DNA of 64,000 bases from assembly GCA_964006375.1 (NCBI GenBank), contig OZ023268.1, forward strand, positions 88,311,685-88,375,684, in the 5' to 3' direction. This stretch comes from Tillus elongatus (taxonomy: Eukaryota > Arthropoda > Insecta > Coleoptera > Cleridae). Position 1 is the first letter of the stretch. The number at the start of each line of letters is the position of its first letter. Position numbers and translations under genes: made by a program. The notes under the pieces were generated by a model. It did not search any database, was not told the DNA's origin, and was given only the letters and a program-made list of their open reading frames with translations. Shown one piece after another: positions 1-15,088 of this stretch.

Positions 1-1310
1 AACTGGTCACGGGTTACCCATTTAAGGGAGGTCGAAGTCAGGTAAATAATTATACCGTATTGTAGTGGAATTAGGGTGTTTTAGCGAATCACAGCGTGCT
101 ATACAGGGTGGACTACGTTTGTTTCGAGGGACGTTCTGTCCTTGAAGGAAACATGGATCTATTCTGAAGGGTATGCGCTTGCTAAACCAGGTGGTTAACT
201 AGCTAGAGTGTCTAGCCTAGACAAGTGCCAAGTTGGTCACGTTTCTTACCCAAATAAGGGAAACGGAAGCACGAACAGTGCTGATTTAGGGTAGCATTTA
301 GTGTGCCCGTCATCTTGTGCTGTATTGGGTCGACTACGTTTGTTTCGAGGGACGTTCTGTCCTTGATGGAAGCATGGATCGATCCAGAATGGTACGTAAC
401 CGCTGGATGGCACTGTTAGCTATGTATGGTGCTCGATAGAAATAGGGAACCAGTCACCCGGTGGTATTAGTTAGCAAGTTAGGGTCTTAGAAGCGTGGGA
501 ACCGGTTGCCTACCCACATAGCGGGGCCATTTTCCGTATGATGCTTGGGTATTCCGCTTGCCGTTGCTTTGCTATGCTTTGTTATCTGCTGTGCTAACGC
601 TAATATAACGCTTTATTTGTAATAATTAGCACGAATATTATTTTAGTCGAACATCTTTGTATTTTTAAATATTAACATATTTGTATCAATTCCACTATGA
701 AAGATCGTCTTATCGGAGATAACGTTATCTGACCTGAGCGATGTTTTCTCTGTATTCGCATGAACTGCAGCGAATTTTGGTTTTAATTATTTATGGATTT
801 TTATTATTGTCAATTTCATTTGTAAATATTCTAAATGTTATTATGAAATTAGTTGCGTTTTACTGCACTGCCTGTAGTTATCTTGCACTAGTGTAGGTAG
901 GTTCAAGCTAGTATCCTGTGACGGGTTGTAACTAGCGGAGGTATATCGTAATTGATATTTACCTGTTTATAATATTTCTGCTTCCAACTTTGTAAGTTAG
1001 AAAAAACAGCCATTATTCGGGAATGAGTAATTAAAGCCTACTTACCTCCTGAGAACTCTACGGGATATAATAACTTTCGACCCCTGGCTATAGTTTTCTT
1101 CTCCACTCGAGTTACCCTAGGACAAGGCTGTTATGAAACAGTAACTTTGTGGTGTTCTACGAGGGCCTTAGCAGAAGTCCTCACGGGGATCTGACTTCGT
1201 CCTATATAATAGGGAATAAAGATGGCGCCCGAGGATAGTTTACTTAGAATATTTAGGTCAAGCCCGAATGACGAATTGGCAACTTATCCGTCGGGCCTCT
1301 GCTTAGCCGG
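1..1310. repeat. Unclassified repeat with 221-bp tandem step
   Basis: Relatively GC-rich for this window, with no convincing ORF. A 35-bp stretch at 111-145 recurs exactly at 332-366, an offset of 221 bp, and looser similarity extends upstream in both copies (around 1-40 and 226-265). A TATA-like stretch followed by an A-rich start-like context occurs near 1203-1225. It could be an LTR or an untranslated part of a retroelement that continues outside the window, but I see no terminal TG/CA pair or primer-binding site that would settle this. Confidence 0.4.
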
Positions 1311-2173
1311 GGCATCACAACCATTTATGAAATGTTATTACGTTAATTATTGTTTATGTTTTTGTCAGTGTAGGATTAGGTAAACCATTCAAACATGACT
1401 AAATTTTTATTAAGCTGTTGAAAAATAATACGATGTGGTTGTTGCCGTTCCGAATACATTTCTAAATACCTCATGCCCGGTATTGTTGTATTTCGATTTG
1501 ATGCATAAAAATACACAACATATCATGCTTCGCTTCATTATTGAACGGCATCTTACTATTACAATGTAATCACCTATGACATAAATATTTTTTGACGCTT
1601 TGAAAGAGATATTAAGGTGGTTTTGCACTGTTTGACAGTTAAGTCCAATTATTAAAAATTATTTCTGAACATAGTATATATTGTTGAATTCAGAAAAAAA
1701 AACGGGATGCCTATGATGTCAAAATCCAATATCGCGCTCATAATAAATAAGAAAGTTGATGATGTCCCAAAGAAGGCGAAACGATGTAGTAAAATTTTAA
1801 GGCGCTATCAGATAGAAAACTGAAAATAGCTGTAAGAATGTGCTTTTCGTTTCTTTATACGAGTTCAAATATATGAGATAAAGGCAAAAATCGCTTTTAC
1901 AGTTTTTTGACAATTTCTTGAAAGGAAATTGGTTTTCTCTGTGGCATAGAGCACAAAATTTAGCAACTTTTCGGAATTTGAAACGACCCTCGATCTTCGA
2001 TAATAAGCGAGATTCACACGGTGAGGCTCGAATTTGAATCACCCTGTATAAAATACCTATTTTCTGGGACAAATCTAATTTTGTTTTCCCTCACAGGATC
2101 CAAGTATTATTTTTAGTTACCAATTATATTTTGGGTGTTGCGTTATCAAGTAATTGACCGTTGTTATTCTTAC
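1311..2173. other. Intron sequence, possible mariner-type terminus near 2048
   Basis: No gene seen. A terminus typical of insect Tc1/mariner-type elements, beginning CAGGGTGATTCAAATTCGAG on the minus strand and flanked by TA, ends near 2048; I did not find its partner. The rest is AT-rich intron following the channel exon that ends at 2174. Confidence 0.35.
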
Positions 2174-2740
2174 CTTGACATGGATGATGTTCACAATCCA
2201 ATCTTCCAAACAGCTCCACTCCCAAGGCAGCGAATATGAAAAACAATAGAAAAAACAACAATCCCAGGTTACCAACTTGTGGCAAAGCTTGCATAACAGT
2301 GTCCAAGAGCGCTCTAATCCCTTTGGCCATCTTCAAAAGTTTGAGCACCCTTGCTATTCTCATGACCCTCATTACTCTTAACACAGTCGGGTTGATTGGT
2401 ATCACATTAGACCTAAGTTCTTCCAGAACTATACCAACTACTGACAGCATGACAATGGCAACATCCAGTTGATTCCACTTGTCTTTCATGTAAAGGCCGA
2501 AGCCCAAAGCTATCAACTTCATAGTGCTTTCTAATATGAACACCGCGGTGAAGAAGTAATTGAATATCTTTAAGACGTAGGTGAGGATGTCGGGCATGCG
2601 GTGACTTTCCGTCGCCATCGTTACCACATTTAGGCCTATCACAGCTGCTATGGCCAGGTCAAAATACTTGGACGTGACCACGTTGTGGATGAAGAGACGC
2701 CATGGGGCGTAGTTGATGTAGTATGGCGGTTCGTTCATCT
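2174..2740 (-). CDS. Ca-alpha1T: T-type calcium channel exon: domain IV S1-S5
   Basis: This exon encodes about 189 residues of domain IV of a Cav3 channel, a plasma-membrane protein that opens at low voltage. Approximate exon residues are S1 24-43, S2 57-78, S3 90-107, S4 115-138 and S5 152-177. The S4 voltage sensor shows the repeated basic pattern [20 protein letters not shown], and S5 has the highly conserved [17 protein letters not shown]. The acceptor is TCGTAG|AG; the first two bases complete the lysine codon begun by the exon ending at 9345. The donor is CAAG|GTAAGA, leaving one base of a split glycine codon. The exon ends just after S5 at a CxHxPC-type turret start, so the domain IV pore must be on the next exon, which I do not find in 1-2173. 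Family identity is very secure. Confidence 0.96.
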
Positions 2741-2884
2741 CTACGACATATGTACAGATAATCGATTGTGAAAATTTTCTATGGACATCTAACACAGGAC
2801 TTGGAGACAAGCTTTGGGTGATTGTTAGGTTTGTTATGGTGCGACAATACTGGGTAATAAATGTTAGGTGTTAACGTTAGCATT

Positions 2885-3600
2885 CCTAAATTAGTTTATT
2901 TATTTATATATTTAACAGGCATACGCCCAACTACAACAATATTCAATTGTGTGAGGTGATGAAAACACAGTCACATTACAATAATTATAACCTTGTCAGG
3001 TGCGAAGTGGCTCATTAAGATGTTACAGACGCCTGTGCGCCCTGTGACGAAATAAAAGAATAGGCCCAAGGTATCTCCTGTCTGCCGTAAGAGGCGACTA
3101 AATGGAGTGAAGAGTGGAGTTCCGTGTGATACCGCCTTGAGCCAGGCACTTGCAGATGTCGGGTCCTGACTAACCTGCGAGAAATATAGATCTCTAGACA
3201 GCTGGAATAAGACCCTGTGAGCTTTAAAACTTCGCTTGGATGTCTCCCAGGAGTGGGGTTCCATATGATACCTGCTTGAGTCAAACACTGACGAATTGAG
3301 ACCTCTACTGTGATCTTCAAGAGGGGCAAGCGCTTCGTTTAAATGTTGCTCGTGAGCGAAGTTCAATATGATACCGCCTTGAATCAAGTATTGACTGGGT
3401 TGGGTCGAGACGAACTTCGGGAAAGGTGAATATCTTTGGAAAGGTGGAACCCCTAGAGGTTTAGACCGCCACTGTGAGCTTCGGAAAGGGCAAGCGACTT
3501 TGCTTAGGTGGAAGAACAACCCGACAGCCGGAAAAAACCCGAGAGGTCCCTGTTAAAACTCCTGACCAAAATAAATTAAACAATTAGGAGTGGGTCACAA
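2885..3600. repeat. Repeat family B, copy 1
   Basis: This copy carries the phrases shared by this family across the window: a 'ctgccgtaagaggcgacta' opening near 3082, then repeated blocks containing 'gataccgccttgagcc' and 'gatgtcgggtc', each followed by a block ending in 'gggcaagcga'. The blocks repeat about every 150-200 bp. Open frames through it are short and not conserved between copies. It is a dispersed, internally repetitive element whose class I cannot assign; other copies lie at 6000-6610, 23210-23480, 49260-49520 and 51290-52050. Confidence 0.6.
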
Positions 3601-3784
3601 TAGATGACAATAAGGTCACACTGGTGAGTCTCCACTCATCATGGAATCTAAGCTAATTTAACCTAAGATGTTTCAAGGAGAAAGAAACACAACCATAATT
3701 TATGAAAACATCTAAACTAAACATAAAATGAATTGGAAAATTTAGAAGAATATTAATTCTATGGATAGGATGACTGAATATTGG

Positions 3785-4008
3785 AACCTGCAGCGAACAC
3801 TGATAAGTACAATTTGGACGACCCAATTCATCACAATACAGTTTTCAGACCTTGACGATCGTTTCGCTAACAAAATTATCGTGAGCAGAGGGATGAATAA
3901 ACTGTTTATTCACCCCTATGTTCACACACTTTCTTAGTGAAACAATCGTCAGGTCTAAAAACTGTACTGTGATGAATTGGGTTCTCCAAATTGTACTTAT
4001 CTATGGAA
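3785..4008. mobile_element. Penelope-like terminal repeats, inverted pair
   Basis: Two arms face each other. The left arm (about 3790-3895) and right arm (about 3925-4005) share, as reverse complements, 'gataagtacaatttgg', 'cccaattcatcacaatacag' and 'gatcgtttcgctaacaaa'. The same arm flanks a Penelope-like element at 56190-57660, which is why I assign it to that family. The left arm holds a decayed hammerhead motif on the minus strand. Confidence 0.6.
3850..3891 (-). ncRNA. Degenerate hammerhead ribozyme motif
   Basis: On the minus strand the order is CCT, a damaged core CTGCTCA (consensus CTGATGA), a partly paired stem II, GAAA, a tiny stem III ACGATCGT, cleavage-site C and then AAGG. Two core positions are changed, so it should be inactive. 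It is identified by comparison with the better copies at 24989 and 33048. Confidence 0.4.
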
Positions 4009-4009
4009 G

Positions 4010-4305
4010 AGAAACGGGTTCACTGCAACGTGTATGGTAAGAAAATAGCGGCCCACGAAATGGCAGCAAGGAAAGAATTTTGGATATCGACTTCTCCATG
4101 AGTAACTTTATATAAAAATGAATTTTAATGCAAGCTGAACACGTAAAATGAATTGGACATTGTGAAAGAATATTAACTTTGTGGATAGGAAGACACATTG
4201 TCAATGCAGCCCGAATAGAAAGAAAATAGCTGTGCACGAAATGGCAGCTGGGAAAGCATTTATGGGCCGTTCACTTCTCCATGGATAACTTTATATAAGA
4301 ATGAT
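4010..4305. repeat. Local duplication next to LINE relic
   Basis: A segment containing 'cacgaaatggcagc' and 'acttctccatg' plus 'taactttatata' occurs at about 4040-4120 and again at about 4222-4303, giving an offset near 183 bp. It lies between the Penelope terminal repeats and the LINE fragment and carries no gene. Confidence 0.55.
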
Positions 4306-5200
4306 ATGACATAATGGTCCTTCTTTGATCAAGGGATACAATACAGAAGGTATTCAATTGCACACCTTGTGATATGCCTCGCTGAGGATAGTGTCTATCT
4401 CCAAAATAATCCAGGTATTTGAGACCTGTGCGTTGCACTGATTCCAGCAATACTAGACCACCCGAATAAACGGAAATCAACATCTATTGGCAAACTTATG
4501 TTTATACTGTACAACCACACTATAAAGGATAATTAAAATGTCAACGGATTTGCCTTTGGAGTTTTGAATGATAAAAAACCTAGTGGATTTATAAAAGCTG
4601 TCCGCGCATATGCCAAATGAAGATCAAAACGAAGGCTAGGATCATAAAATACTTTTAGACAAAACGCGGACTCAACACGTAGTAACTTCATATTGGCGGT
4701 AAAAAAGTACGTTGAATCAAGTCAACATTCTTAGTAAACGACATTACCTTACATCTGTTCGCATAAAGAAACAATCTATTGGAGTTGCACCAGAAGAGGA
4801 TTTTGTTAACATTTCTGTGAATAGTTGTACAATGTACATTTGATTCAATAGAACAGAAACGTTTAAGATCATCGGCATATAAAAGCCGTGGAATATTTAT
4901 AGCAGTAATAAAGTCACTAACAAAAACATTAAACATAAAATTTACACAGAACCTTGGTAAACACATTTTAAGTAACAGGGAAACCATAATAGGAACATCC
5001 GACATACCATAGTTCAGTCTTCTATATAAGTAGGACTCAAATAAGGAGTGTAGGTCTATTTTTTTAGCAGCACGTCATAATGGACCGAGTCAAAAGCGTT
5101 GGTAAAATCAAAGTAAACAACATCAACCTGACCACATTCATCAAGAAAGTTAGAGACATATTGATTGAAGCAGGAAAGCTCAAGAGACATTGAGCGATTC
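4260..5200 (-). pseudogene. LINE reverse transcriptase relic
   Basis: This minus-strand fragment of a non-LTR retrotransposon contains the reverse transcriptase catalytic motif LLYADDLKRF (about 4870-4895), then a KVMSF block near 4740. The downstream ESVQRTGLKYLDY segment near 4400-4440 matches the ESVQRKFLKFL segment of the LINE at 62144-63468, so the two are probably one family (Jockey/CR1-like group). The frame is broken many times. Similar LINE-like sequence, without clear motifs, may extend to about 5800. Confidence 0.7.
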
Positions 5201-5989
5201 TTCACAAATCAACGTTAATGGCTGGTTAAATATCGTGAAATATGGAGAGAGATTTGAGTATACACTTATAGCACATTTAAAAACATTCACGAAGTTGGAC
5301 ATTATTGTAATTTGCCTGTGGTTCAAAATAAGTGATTTGCCAGCATCCTTGTGAACCTGGCAACATTTTTAAACCCTCCAAACATCAGGATATGTACAAG
5401 ACTTTAAGAAAATAGGAAAGGTCGTTAATAAAGGTTTATTAACTATATGGCCACAGTCTTAAAAACTAGGAATTTTATCAAGGACTGGTAATAGTTTAGG
5501 TTTCAATTTCTTCAACACATCAAACATGCCAGACAGCTCAAAGCTATTCATGTTAAATGGTGTGACGTTAGATACTGGTGTAGAAGCATAGAATAAGGTA
5601 TTAGTATAGTTATAAACTATTAGACAAATCTACAAAATCATTGAGGACATGCTGAGCAGAGAAATAAGTATGATAATTATATGTGACATTGAATGGAGTA
5701 CTCGTTTCTTTCTTTTTGGATTTTATAAAAGACCAGAATGCTCTAGGATCTGATTTAATACGAGATTTAGTCCCATATAATTATATTTGATTAATTAATA
5801 TTGATAATATGCATAACCCTATTGGTCACTGGGCAAAATGGATCCGCCCTACAAAGTAGATATAATATTTTTAAGCGTAGTAGCAATTGTTTTGGCCTTG
5901 GTTTGAGACGAAAACAAGGTCCTATTAATCATGCTGTAATCTTATTCCCGATATCACTGATCTAAAAGAAACCCAATAAGGAACCTAAA

Positions 5990-6610
5990 CGATAAATCAG
6001 AAACCCTTTACAGTGCCACCGAGAAAAGCTGCTAGATATGGACAAAGCTTTTTGTTAAAACGGACTTTGCTAGTTCCTGCTTCCAGTATCTGAGTTGGCC
6101 ATGCCTGCGTTTTTAAACGGGAAAACAACCTAGCTTGTGTGCTGCTTGGGAGCGGGATATCGCCTTGAGCACTGGTGGGTGTCGGGTCTAGGCGAACCCG
6201 AAGGGGAACTGAGATCTCTAGTGCCTGAGTGATAACTCGAGGTAGGGGCCTCAATTGTGAGCTTTGAAATGGGCTAACGAACCCGCTTGAATGCTGTTTG
6301 GGACCGGAACTCCATATTAAACCGTCGCGAGTCAAACCCTGACGAATGTCGGATCCAGACGAACTCGGAGAGAGGCTATATCTCTGAGAGCTAAGAAACG
6401 CAGGAGCGACCTCACTCAGATGACAGTTCACTTCAACAGCGGACGACAAAAGTCCCTAAAGGACTCTTAAAAAAACTGTCACCTTAAAAATATCGACTTC
6501 TGCAGTGAGTTAGATTTGATGGACGAAATTTAAGCAATTAGACGTGCGCAATAAATCTAAGGTCGCAGTGGAGGGACTGGAATAGCCCACTCACATTAAA
6601 TCTAATCTAA
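5990..6610. repeat. Repeat family B, copy 2
   Basis: It contains the family phrases 'gatatcgccttgagcac', 'gtgtcgggtctaggcgaac' and 'gacctcactcagatgacag', followed by a tail beginning 'caccttaaaaatatcgactt'. That tail is also seen after the copy at 51290-52050. No ORF is convincing. Confidence 0.6.
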
Positions 6611-8389
6611 TGTGACATCACCAGAGGTATTTTTATTTCTGATACCTCATCATTAAAGATTCAAAATTTGTGTGCAGTGTTTCCATGGTAATTTTAAATC
6701 TGATTTTTAATATCGAAGAAAAGCTTTTAGGTATACTTAAAAAGTGTAACTAACAGCTATGCAGTTTTGTTGTTTGAGATAAAAATATTTTTCTTGTTTT
6801 GTGCAAAATCAACTTTGTGTAACAACTAAAAAGCAATTACCATTGAGATCCGAAACTTAAACGTAGAATTCATGGCTGTAGACAATTTTATTAATTAACA
6901 ATCAAATATAAAAAGATTTGATTTATAATATCAAAGAAAAAGGCTAGTTTAGGAATTTTAAAAAAAGGTGAAAATAACAGCTAAAGCAATGCAAATTTTT
7001 GGCTCCTAATAACGAATTTTGCTAGCTTTTTGTAAAATTTATGAAAGCATCCACAGTTGTGATCCCTATTAAAAAACCATGTAAATTCATGGCTGCAGAC
7101 AATTTTATTAATAACTAACAATCAAATAGGAAAATTGGATCTTTAATATCGAAGAAAAAAGGCTGTAGACAATTTTATTAATAACTAACAATCAAACAGG
7201 AAAATTGGATGTGTAATATCGAAGCAAAAAGGCTGCAGACAATTTTATTAATAACTAACAATCAAATAGGAAAATTGGATGTATAATATAGAAGAAAAAA
7301 GGCTTCAGACAATTTTATTAACAATTAACAATCAAGTAGGGAATTTGATGTGTAATATCTAAGAAAAAAGGCTGTAGACAATATTATGAATAACTAAGAA
7401 TCAAATAGGAAAATTGGAAGTATAATATCGAAGAAAAAAGGCCGTAGACAATTGTATTAATAACTAATAATCAAATAGGAAAATTGGATGTGCAACATCG
7501 AAGAAAAAAGGCTTTAGACAATTTTATGAATAACTAACAATCAAATAGGACAATTGGATGTATAATATAGAAGAAAAAAGACTTCAGACAATTTTATTAA
7601 CAATTAACAATCAAGTAGGAAAATTGGATGTATAATATCGAAGAAAAAAGGCCGTAGACAATTGTATTAATAACTAATAATCAAATAGGAAAATTGGATG
7701 TGCAACGTCGAAGAAAAAAGGCTTTAGACAATTTTATGAATAACTAACAATCAAATAGGACAATTGGATGTATAATATAGAAGAAAAAAGGCTTCAGACA
7801 ATTTTATTAACAATTAACAATCAAGTAGGAAAATTGGATGTGTAGTGAATTAAATAGGACAATTGGAGGTATAATATCGAAGAAAAAAGGCCGTAGACAG
7901 TTCTATTAATAACTGACGAGCCCTGAGGGAAAAAAATCAAATAGGAAAATTGGATGTGTAATATCTAAGAAAAAAGTTGTAGAAAATATTATGAATAACT
8001 AACAATCAAATAGAAAAATTGGAAGTATAATATGGAAGAAAAAAGGTGGTAGACAATTGTATTAATAAATAACAATAAAATAGGAAAACTGGATGTGGGA
8101 TATCGAAGAAAAAAGGCTGCAGACAATCTTATTAATAACTAACAATCAAATAGGAAAATTGTATATGTAATATCGAAAAAGAAAGGCTGTTGACAATTTA
8201 ATTAGTAACTATCAATCAAATAAGAAAGTTGGATGTGTAGTATCGAAGAAAAAAGGCTCTTTTAGGAATTTTGAAAAAGTGGAACTAACAGCTTAAGAAA
8301 TGCGTTTTTTGGTTCCAGAAAAGGAATCTTTTATAGTTTTGTGTCAAAGTAACGATTTATCTAATCAACCACAAGCATCCACAATAGTA

Positions 8390-8615
8390 CACTAAGTGAA
8401 GATTGGAACCTGTGATGAGCACTGATAAGTACACTTGGAGAACCCAGATCACCACAACACATCTTTTTAGCGCCATCCGAGGATGAAAAAAGTCTGAATT
8501 GAAATTCAAGAATTTTTTCATCCTCTGGTGATGCTAACCTTGTTAGTGAAACGACCGTCAGGTTTTCAAAAAGATGCGTTGTGGTGATTTGGGTTTTCCA
8601 AGTGTACTTATCCAC
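8390..8615. mobile_element. Penelope-like terminal repeats inside the satellite
   Basis: The inverted arms carry 'ataagtacacttggagaac' (left, from about 8428) and its complement (right, ending about 8612). The left arm has lost its hammerhead; the right arm keeps one on the plus strand. The satellite resumes on both sides, so this is an insertion. Confidence 0.65.
8522..8562 (+). ncRNA. Hammerhead ribozyme motif, near-complete
   Basis: The plus strand reads stem I CCT, core CTGGTGA, stem II GCTAAC-CTT-GTTAGT (five pairs plus a G:T), GAAA, small stem III ACGACCGT, cleavage C, then stem I partner AGG. It has the correct GTC cleavage triplet and a paired stem I. The only core change is A to G at the fourth core position, which probably weakens or abolishes activity. 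Confidence 0.6.
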
Positions 8616-9344
8616 AATAGTGATCTCCAGACTATTAAGAAAACATGTGGAATTTATGGCCGCAGACAATTGTGTTAATCAATAATCAAATAGAAAAATG
8701 TTTGATTTATAAGATCGAAGAAAAAAGGATCTTCTGGGAATTGAAAAAAAAGTGGAACTAACCGCCTAAGCAATACCGGTTTTTGGTGGCAGATAATCAA
8801 TTTTTTCCAGCTTTGTTTAACATTAATGATTTGTGTAATCAACCAAAAGGTATTCGCAATCATTGTGACTCTAAACTATTTAAAAAACATGTAGAATATA
8901 TAGTTGTAGATAATTTTATAAATAATTAACAATCAATAAGGAAAATTTGCTTTATAATATTAAAGAAACTGGCTCTTTTAGGAATTAAAAAAGTGGAACT
9001 AACGTTAAGGTAATGCAGTTTTTTGTTCCTAATAAGAAATTGTTTTCTGTAAAATTATATATTAGTGGATATAACCAGATAGCATTCTAATCCCAAACTA
9101 TCAAACAAATAACATGTAGAATCCATAGCTGCAGACAATTCTATTCATATTTAATAATCAAATGAGAAAATTCTACAAGCTTTTAAAACACCTAATTAAT
9201 TTAATGATATAAATTTAATTATTTTATTTAACAAGGTCATTACTAATTTATTGTTAAAAAACATTGATTCATCATGCGTGACCAACGAAAAGGGGCTTAC
9301 ATTCAACGACCAATACCTGCAAGTAAACTTTTTAGTACACTTAC

Positions 9345-9537
9345 TCTTCCTTCTCTTTTCCATTTGCAGTGCTCTTTTTGCTGCTCTTCTAACTCTTTCT
9401 TCTTTTTCTTGCTCTTCCCTACATCTGTGAAAATTCTCAACAACTACTCCAACAAACATGTTGAGCACGAAGAAACCAACCAAAAGTATGAATGATATGA
9501 AATATAGGAGACGCCATTCTGAATAGTTTGTTACAGG
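9345..9537 (-). CDS. Ca-alpha1T: T-type calcium channel exon: domain III S6 and III-IV linker
   Basis: This exon encodes the pore-lining S6 helix of domain III (about residues 8-36), ending in [15 protein letters not shown], a signature of Cav3 channels. A highly charged cytoplasmic helix rich in E, K and R (about 37-64) follows and forms the start of the III-IV linker. The acceptor is TTTTCAG|CCTGTA in phase 0; the donor is GGAAGA|GTAAGT, leaving one base of the next lysine codon. That base joins the AG at the start of the exon at 2740. Joined residues at the III-IV boundary read KRRKKMNEPPYY, as expected for insect T-type channels. The downstream intron holds the satellite array. Confidence 0.96.
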
Positions 9538-11054
9538 CTGAAAAGAAAATAATGCATTTCAGTATGTAGTGTTTGCTAACTTAAACTTTTCTGATAATAA
9601 TCTATAGTGTGTATCCCGTTATGCTAAAATGACGTTACAAGAGCTATTTCAGTAGAAGAGGTAATAAAAAACGCTTTTCTCTTCTGACACTTCTTTTTTA
9701 TTAACTTCAAACATACATACAGATTAAATTATAATAAAATAAAAGTCTGAACGCAGATGAAAATGCTTTTAATACTAAATATCTTGGATAGGGTTCAAAT
9801 TTACAGCTTCAGTTATCTCTGAATCTGTTTGAATACCTGAAGTTTCCACAGAATTATTTATGTTCAGGTAATCCATCGCATCCAGCACTTGTGCCAATTG
9901 CATAACCCTCGCATATTCGCTCAGGGGCATGTCATCGTCTTCCTCGGCGATATCTTCGTCAGCAATAACATCTTCCGAAAAGCTTAAATCAACTTTTTCG
10001 TTTCTATGCTCAAAATGAAAACCAGCATGCCTGAAACAGTTTACAACTGTTTTTTGTGAGGCATTTTCCATGCACGATCAAGGAGACGAATAGCTTCGAG
10101 GACATTTACCGAAAATCGGCGCGGATGCTTGTCCATGTTGTCAATTATTTTTGTGATTAGTCGTCTTCTGTAATTAAATTTCAGAGAGTTGATATTTCCC
10201 TGAATTGTATGTAGTATGGACCAGTTTCGCCAAGTAAGGGCAATAACAATCAATGAATTTAGAGTATAAAAAAACTTTCAAAGTATAAAGGGGCAAACAA
10301 ACTACAATGTATAATAAACTCTGTATTTTGGTAAATTTGAACAAATGTCCTTATCATCTGTAGAAGTTTCTAGACAAAAATCTAAAATGTCTTAATACAC
10401 AAACTGACACCTTGTTCTGGTCAAATGTTGAAGTTAGGGTGTAACTTAATAAGTCGCAACCCACAAAATGGGTTTGACTATGTGGCTTACGACAAATTCA
10501 CATAATATCATCAGATGGGGTTACATTAGTTAATAAGCAAATAATAATTATAACATTTTTTGAGATACAACCTATTGGAGGCAGATGTAGAATAATGTTA
10601 TCTATTGAGGGACACTAAAAAGTCGATGCGATTTTTTAGAGGGTGATGACATATTGCGCTTGCATTAACGATGTATAGAAAATTACAATTATTGTTACTT
10701 GGTAGAAAATAGAAGTTTACAGAAGTATTAATCAGGTAGTTTATTCATCATTTATACTTTCTGCTTTAATTTTTTTATATGCCACAAATAATGCGAAAAT
10801 AAGAAGTATCTGGGATATCTTGACCATGGAAGATGAAGCATTTCGTCTGTTCACAGCCAATAAAGCTGGCAATTTTGAATTCATTATGCTAAAGGCTGCA
10901 GTACAGCTGTGGTATTGGGTAACAGAAAAATAGTTTGATGTTCTTCAATCTCGTCAATTGTGGATGTGCGCCACAATTATCAACCACTAACAAAATTTTT
11001 CTATTCTTTCTTTCCAGTTCTCTATTCCATTCTTCTACTTCAGTTTTAAAAAAA

Positions 11055-12784
<1,730 letters not shown>

Positions 12785-14094
12785 TATCGGCAGTCACCCA
12801 CGCTTTTTTATAAGCAACATATTTCTACGGCAGACTCTTTACATGCTTAAAACATCTTGGTTTTTGTACTTTGCCAATAACCAGTAGTCTTTGAAACTCA
12901 CAACCATTAGAATTTACACAAACTAGTATAGTCCGTTGCTCTTTGGATCACTTTCCACTAACACATTTTCTGTTTTTGAATTTTAGAGTTTTGTCCGGCA
13001 ACAACTTGTAAAAAAGTCCAGTTTCGTCTCCATTGAATACAGCACATGTCTGATATTCCTCTGATATTTCTCGGAAGTTATTTTGAAGTCACTTAGATCT
13101 GAAAATGGTGAATTTTTTTCCATATCCCATTTTTCTACGAAGAGAAACAGCTTTCTCCTGGACAAATAGCCCACTTATAGGAATGTTTGCAGACTCTGAT
13201 AACTGAACCAATCAAACAATGCTTTGTTTAAGTTCTCCATGTCTGTTGTTTTCAGACTTTTCCTTTTGTTGTTAATAGTGTAGGAACCACTACCCTGGAC
13301 AAAATAATTCTCGAACTTTAAAATTGTTGATAATATAGAAGATGCAATACCGCACTGCCTACAAACATCACTTTTGTTTTTGTTTCCGTTCTTACTTGTT
13401 TTAATATTGACATTTTCTCTTCAGTGGTAAAGCGTTTTCTTTTAAAACCGGATGCGGACATTGTGTAAACAATACTCTACTCTAAGTCTAACCTGCCTGA
13501 ACCGCGTGATGATCGAAAACTGATTTAAACAGAAAAAACCCAGAAACCCACACAAATGTACAGTGATAACGAACGTTCATTTCAAGTATTAAGAGGAACT
13601 CTATCATTGTATGAGTGGAAGATCCATATATATTTTCTCTTGTACTGTGTACAGTAAAATTTATTAACCATTAGAGTCACATCTCAAAGAAACATGTGCA
13701 TCTAGTCCTAGTGGGTCTTGAGTGGTCCCAGCAAGGTCAGCCCCTCTTGCTAGCTTTCGCACATCTGTGTATCCCAATAAAAATGTGAATGGGCGAGCGC
13801 AATTATTACCTCGCTAAAACTGAAATCGCCTAAAAGCAGTATCGTTAAACCAGAAACATCTTAGTAGTGTCTCTAACACAAGTCCATTAAAATCACCGAA
13901 ATTTGCTCGTTAAATGAGAATTTCGTTAAATCTGCATCTAGCAAAACCCGGATCCTACTGTAGAGAACCAATGTATGCATCATATTTCATCCAAATAACT
14001 TTATTCTTTGCAAAAGTACAAAAAATTGACGAAAATAGACTTAAAATGTTAATATATTTACCTAATTGCCAAGGTATAATTATTCACAAACAGC

Positions 14095-14720
<626 letters not shown>

Positions 14721-15088
14721 ATATTATCAAGCATTTATTTTCTTATTTTCAAGAAGTTATCTTTGACGACATCTATTTTCTCACATTTTATAATGCATAG
14801 TTGCACAATTGTTTAAAAATTTATGGTTGAGTGCAGAATGTTGACTACTTCTCTTTTTATAAATGGATATAAGCAATGAAGAAAAAATAATTGGAAATTC
14901 AATATGTAGTCATGCCATTAAAGTTATTTGTGTAAAAAAGAATGAATTGGTGTATGCAGGGGTCGCATACATTTAGGAGCTGTCGGTCAAACAATACGCA
15001 CTCAATTTTTGTGCCGAATTTCAAAATACAAAGTACAACATAAATATTCATTGATGTGGATCGGTATTAAGGTGTTGAATTTTCTTAC

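Larger units (their letters stand above)
6640..9190. repeat. Satellite: about 225-bp units with an internal 70-bp array
   Basis: The long unit contains 'ggctgcagacaatttt', 'gatttataatatc' and 'gtggaactaacagc', and recurs at about 6870, 7090, 8655, 8900 and 9130. Between about 7091 and 8260 one part of the unit has expanded into roughly 17 copies of a 70-bp repeat. Copy starts can be read at 7091, 7161, 7231, 7301, 7370, 7440, 7510, 7580, 7650, 7720 and 7790. Three consecutive 70-bp copies at 7440-7649 are repeated almost exactly at 7650-7859, a 210-bp higher-order repeat. A Penelope terminal-repeat pair interrupts it at 8390-8615. Confidence 0.85.

Noticed and set aside
7091..8260. CRISPR array
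   Set aside because: Repeats are contiguous 70-bp units without unique spacers, in a eukaryotic intron.
9274..9495. Plus-strand frame over the domain III S6 exon
   Set aside because: It is the antisense shadow of the channel exon at 9345-9537; the minus strand matches Cav3 with proper splice sites.
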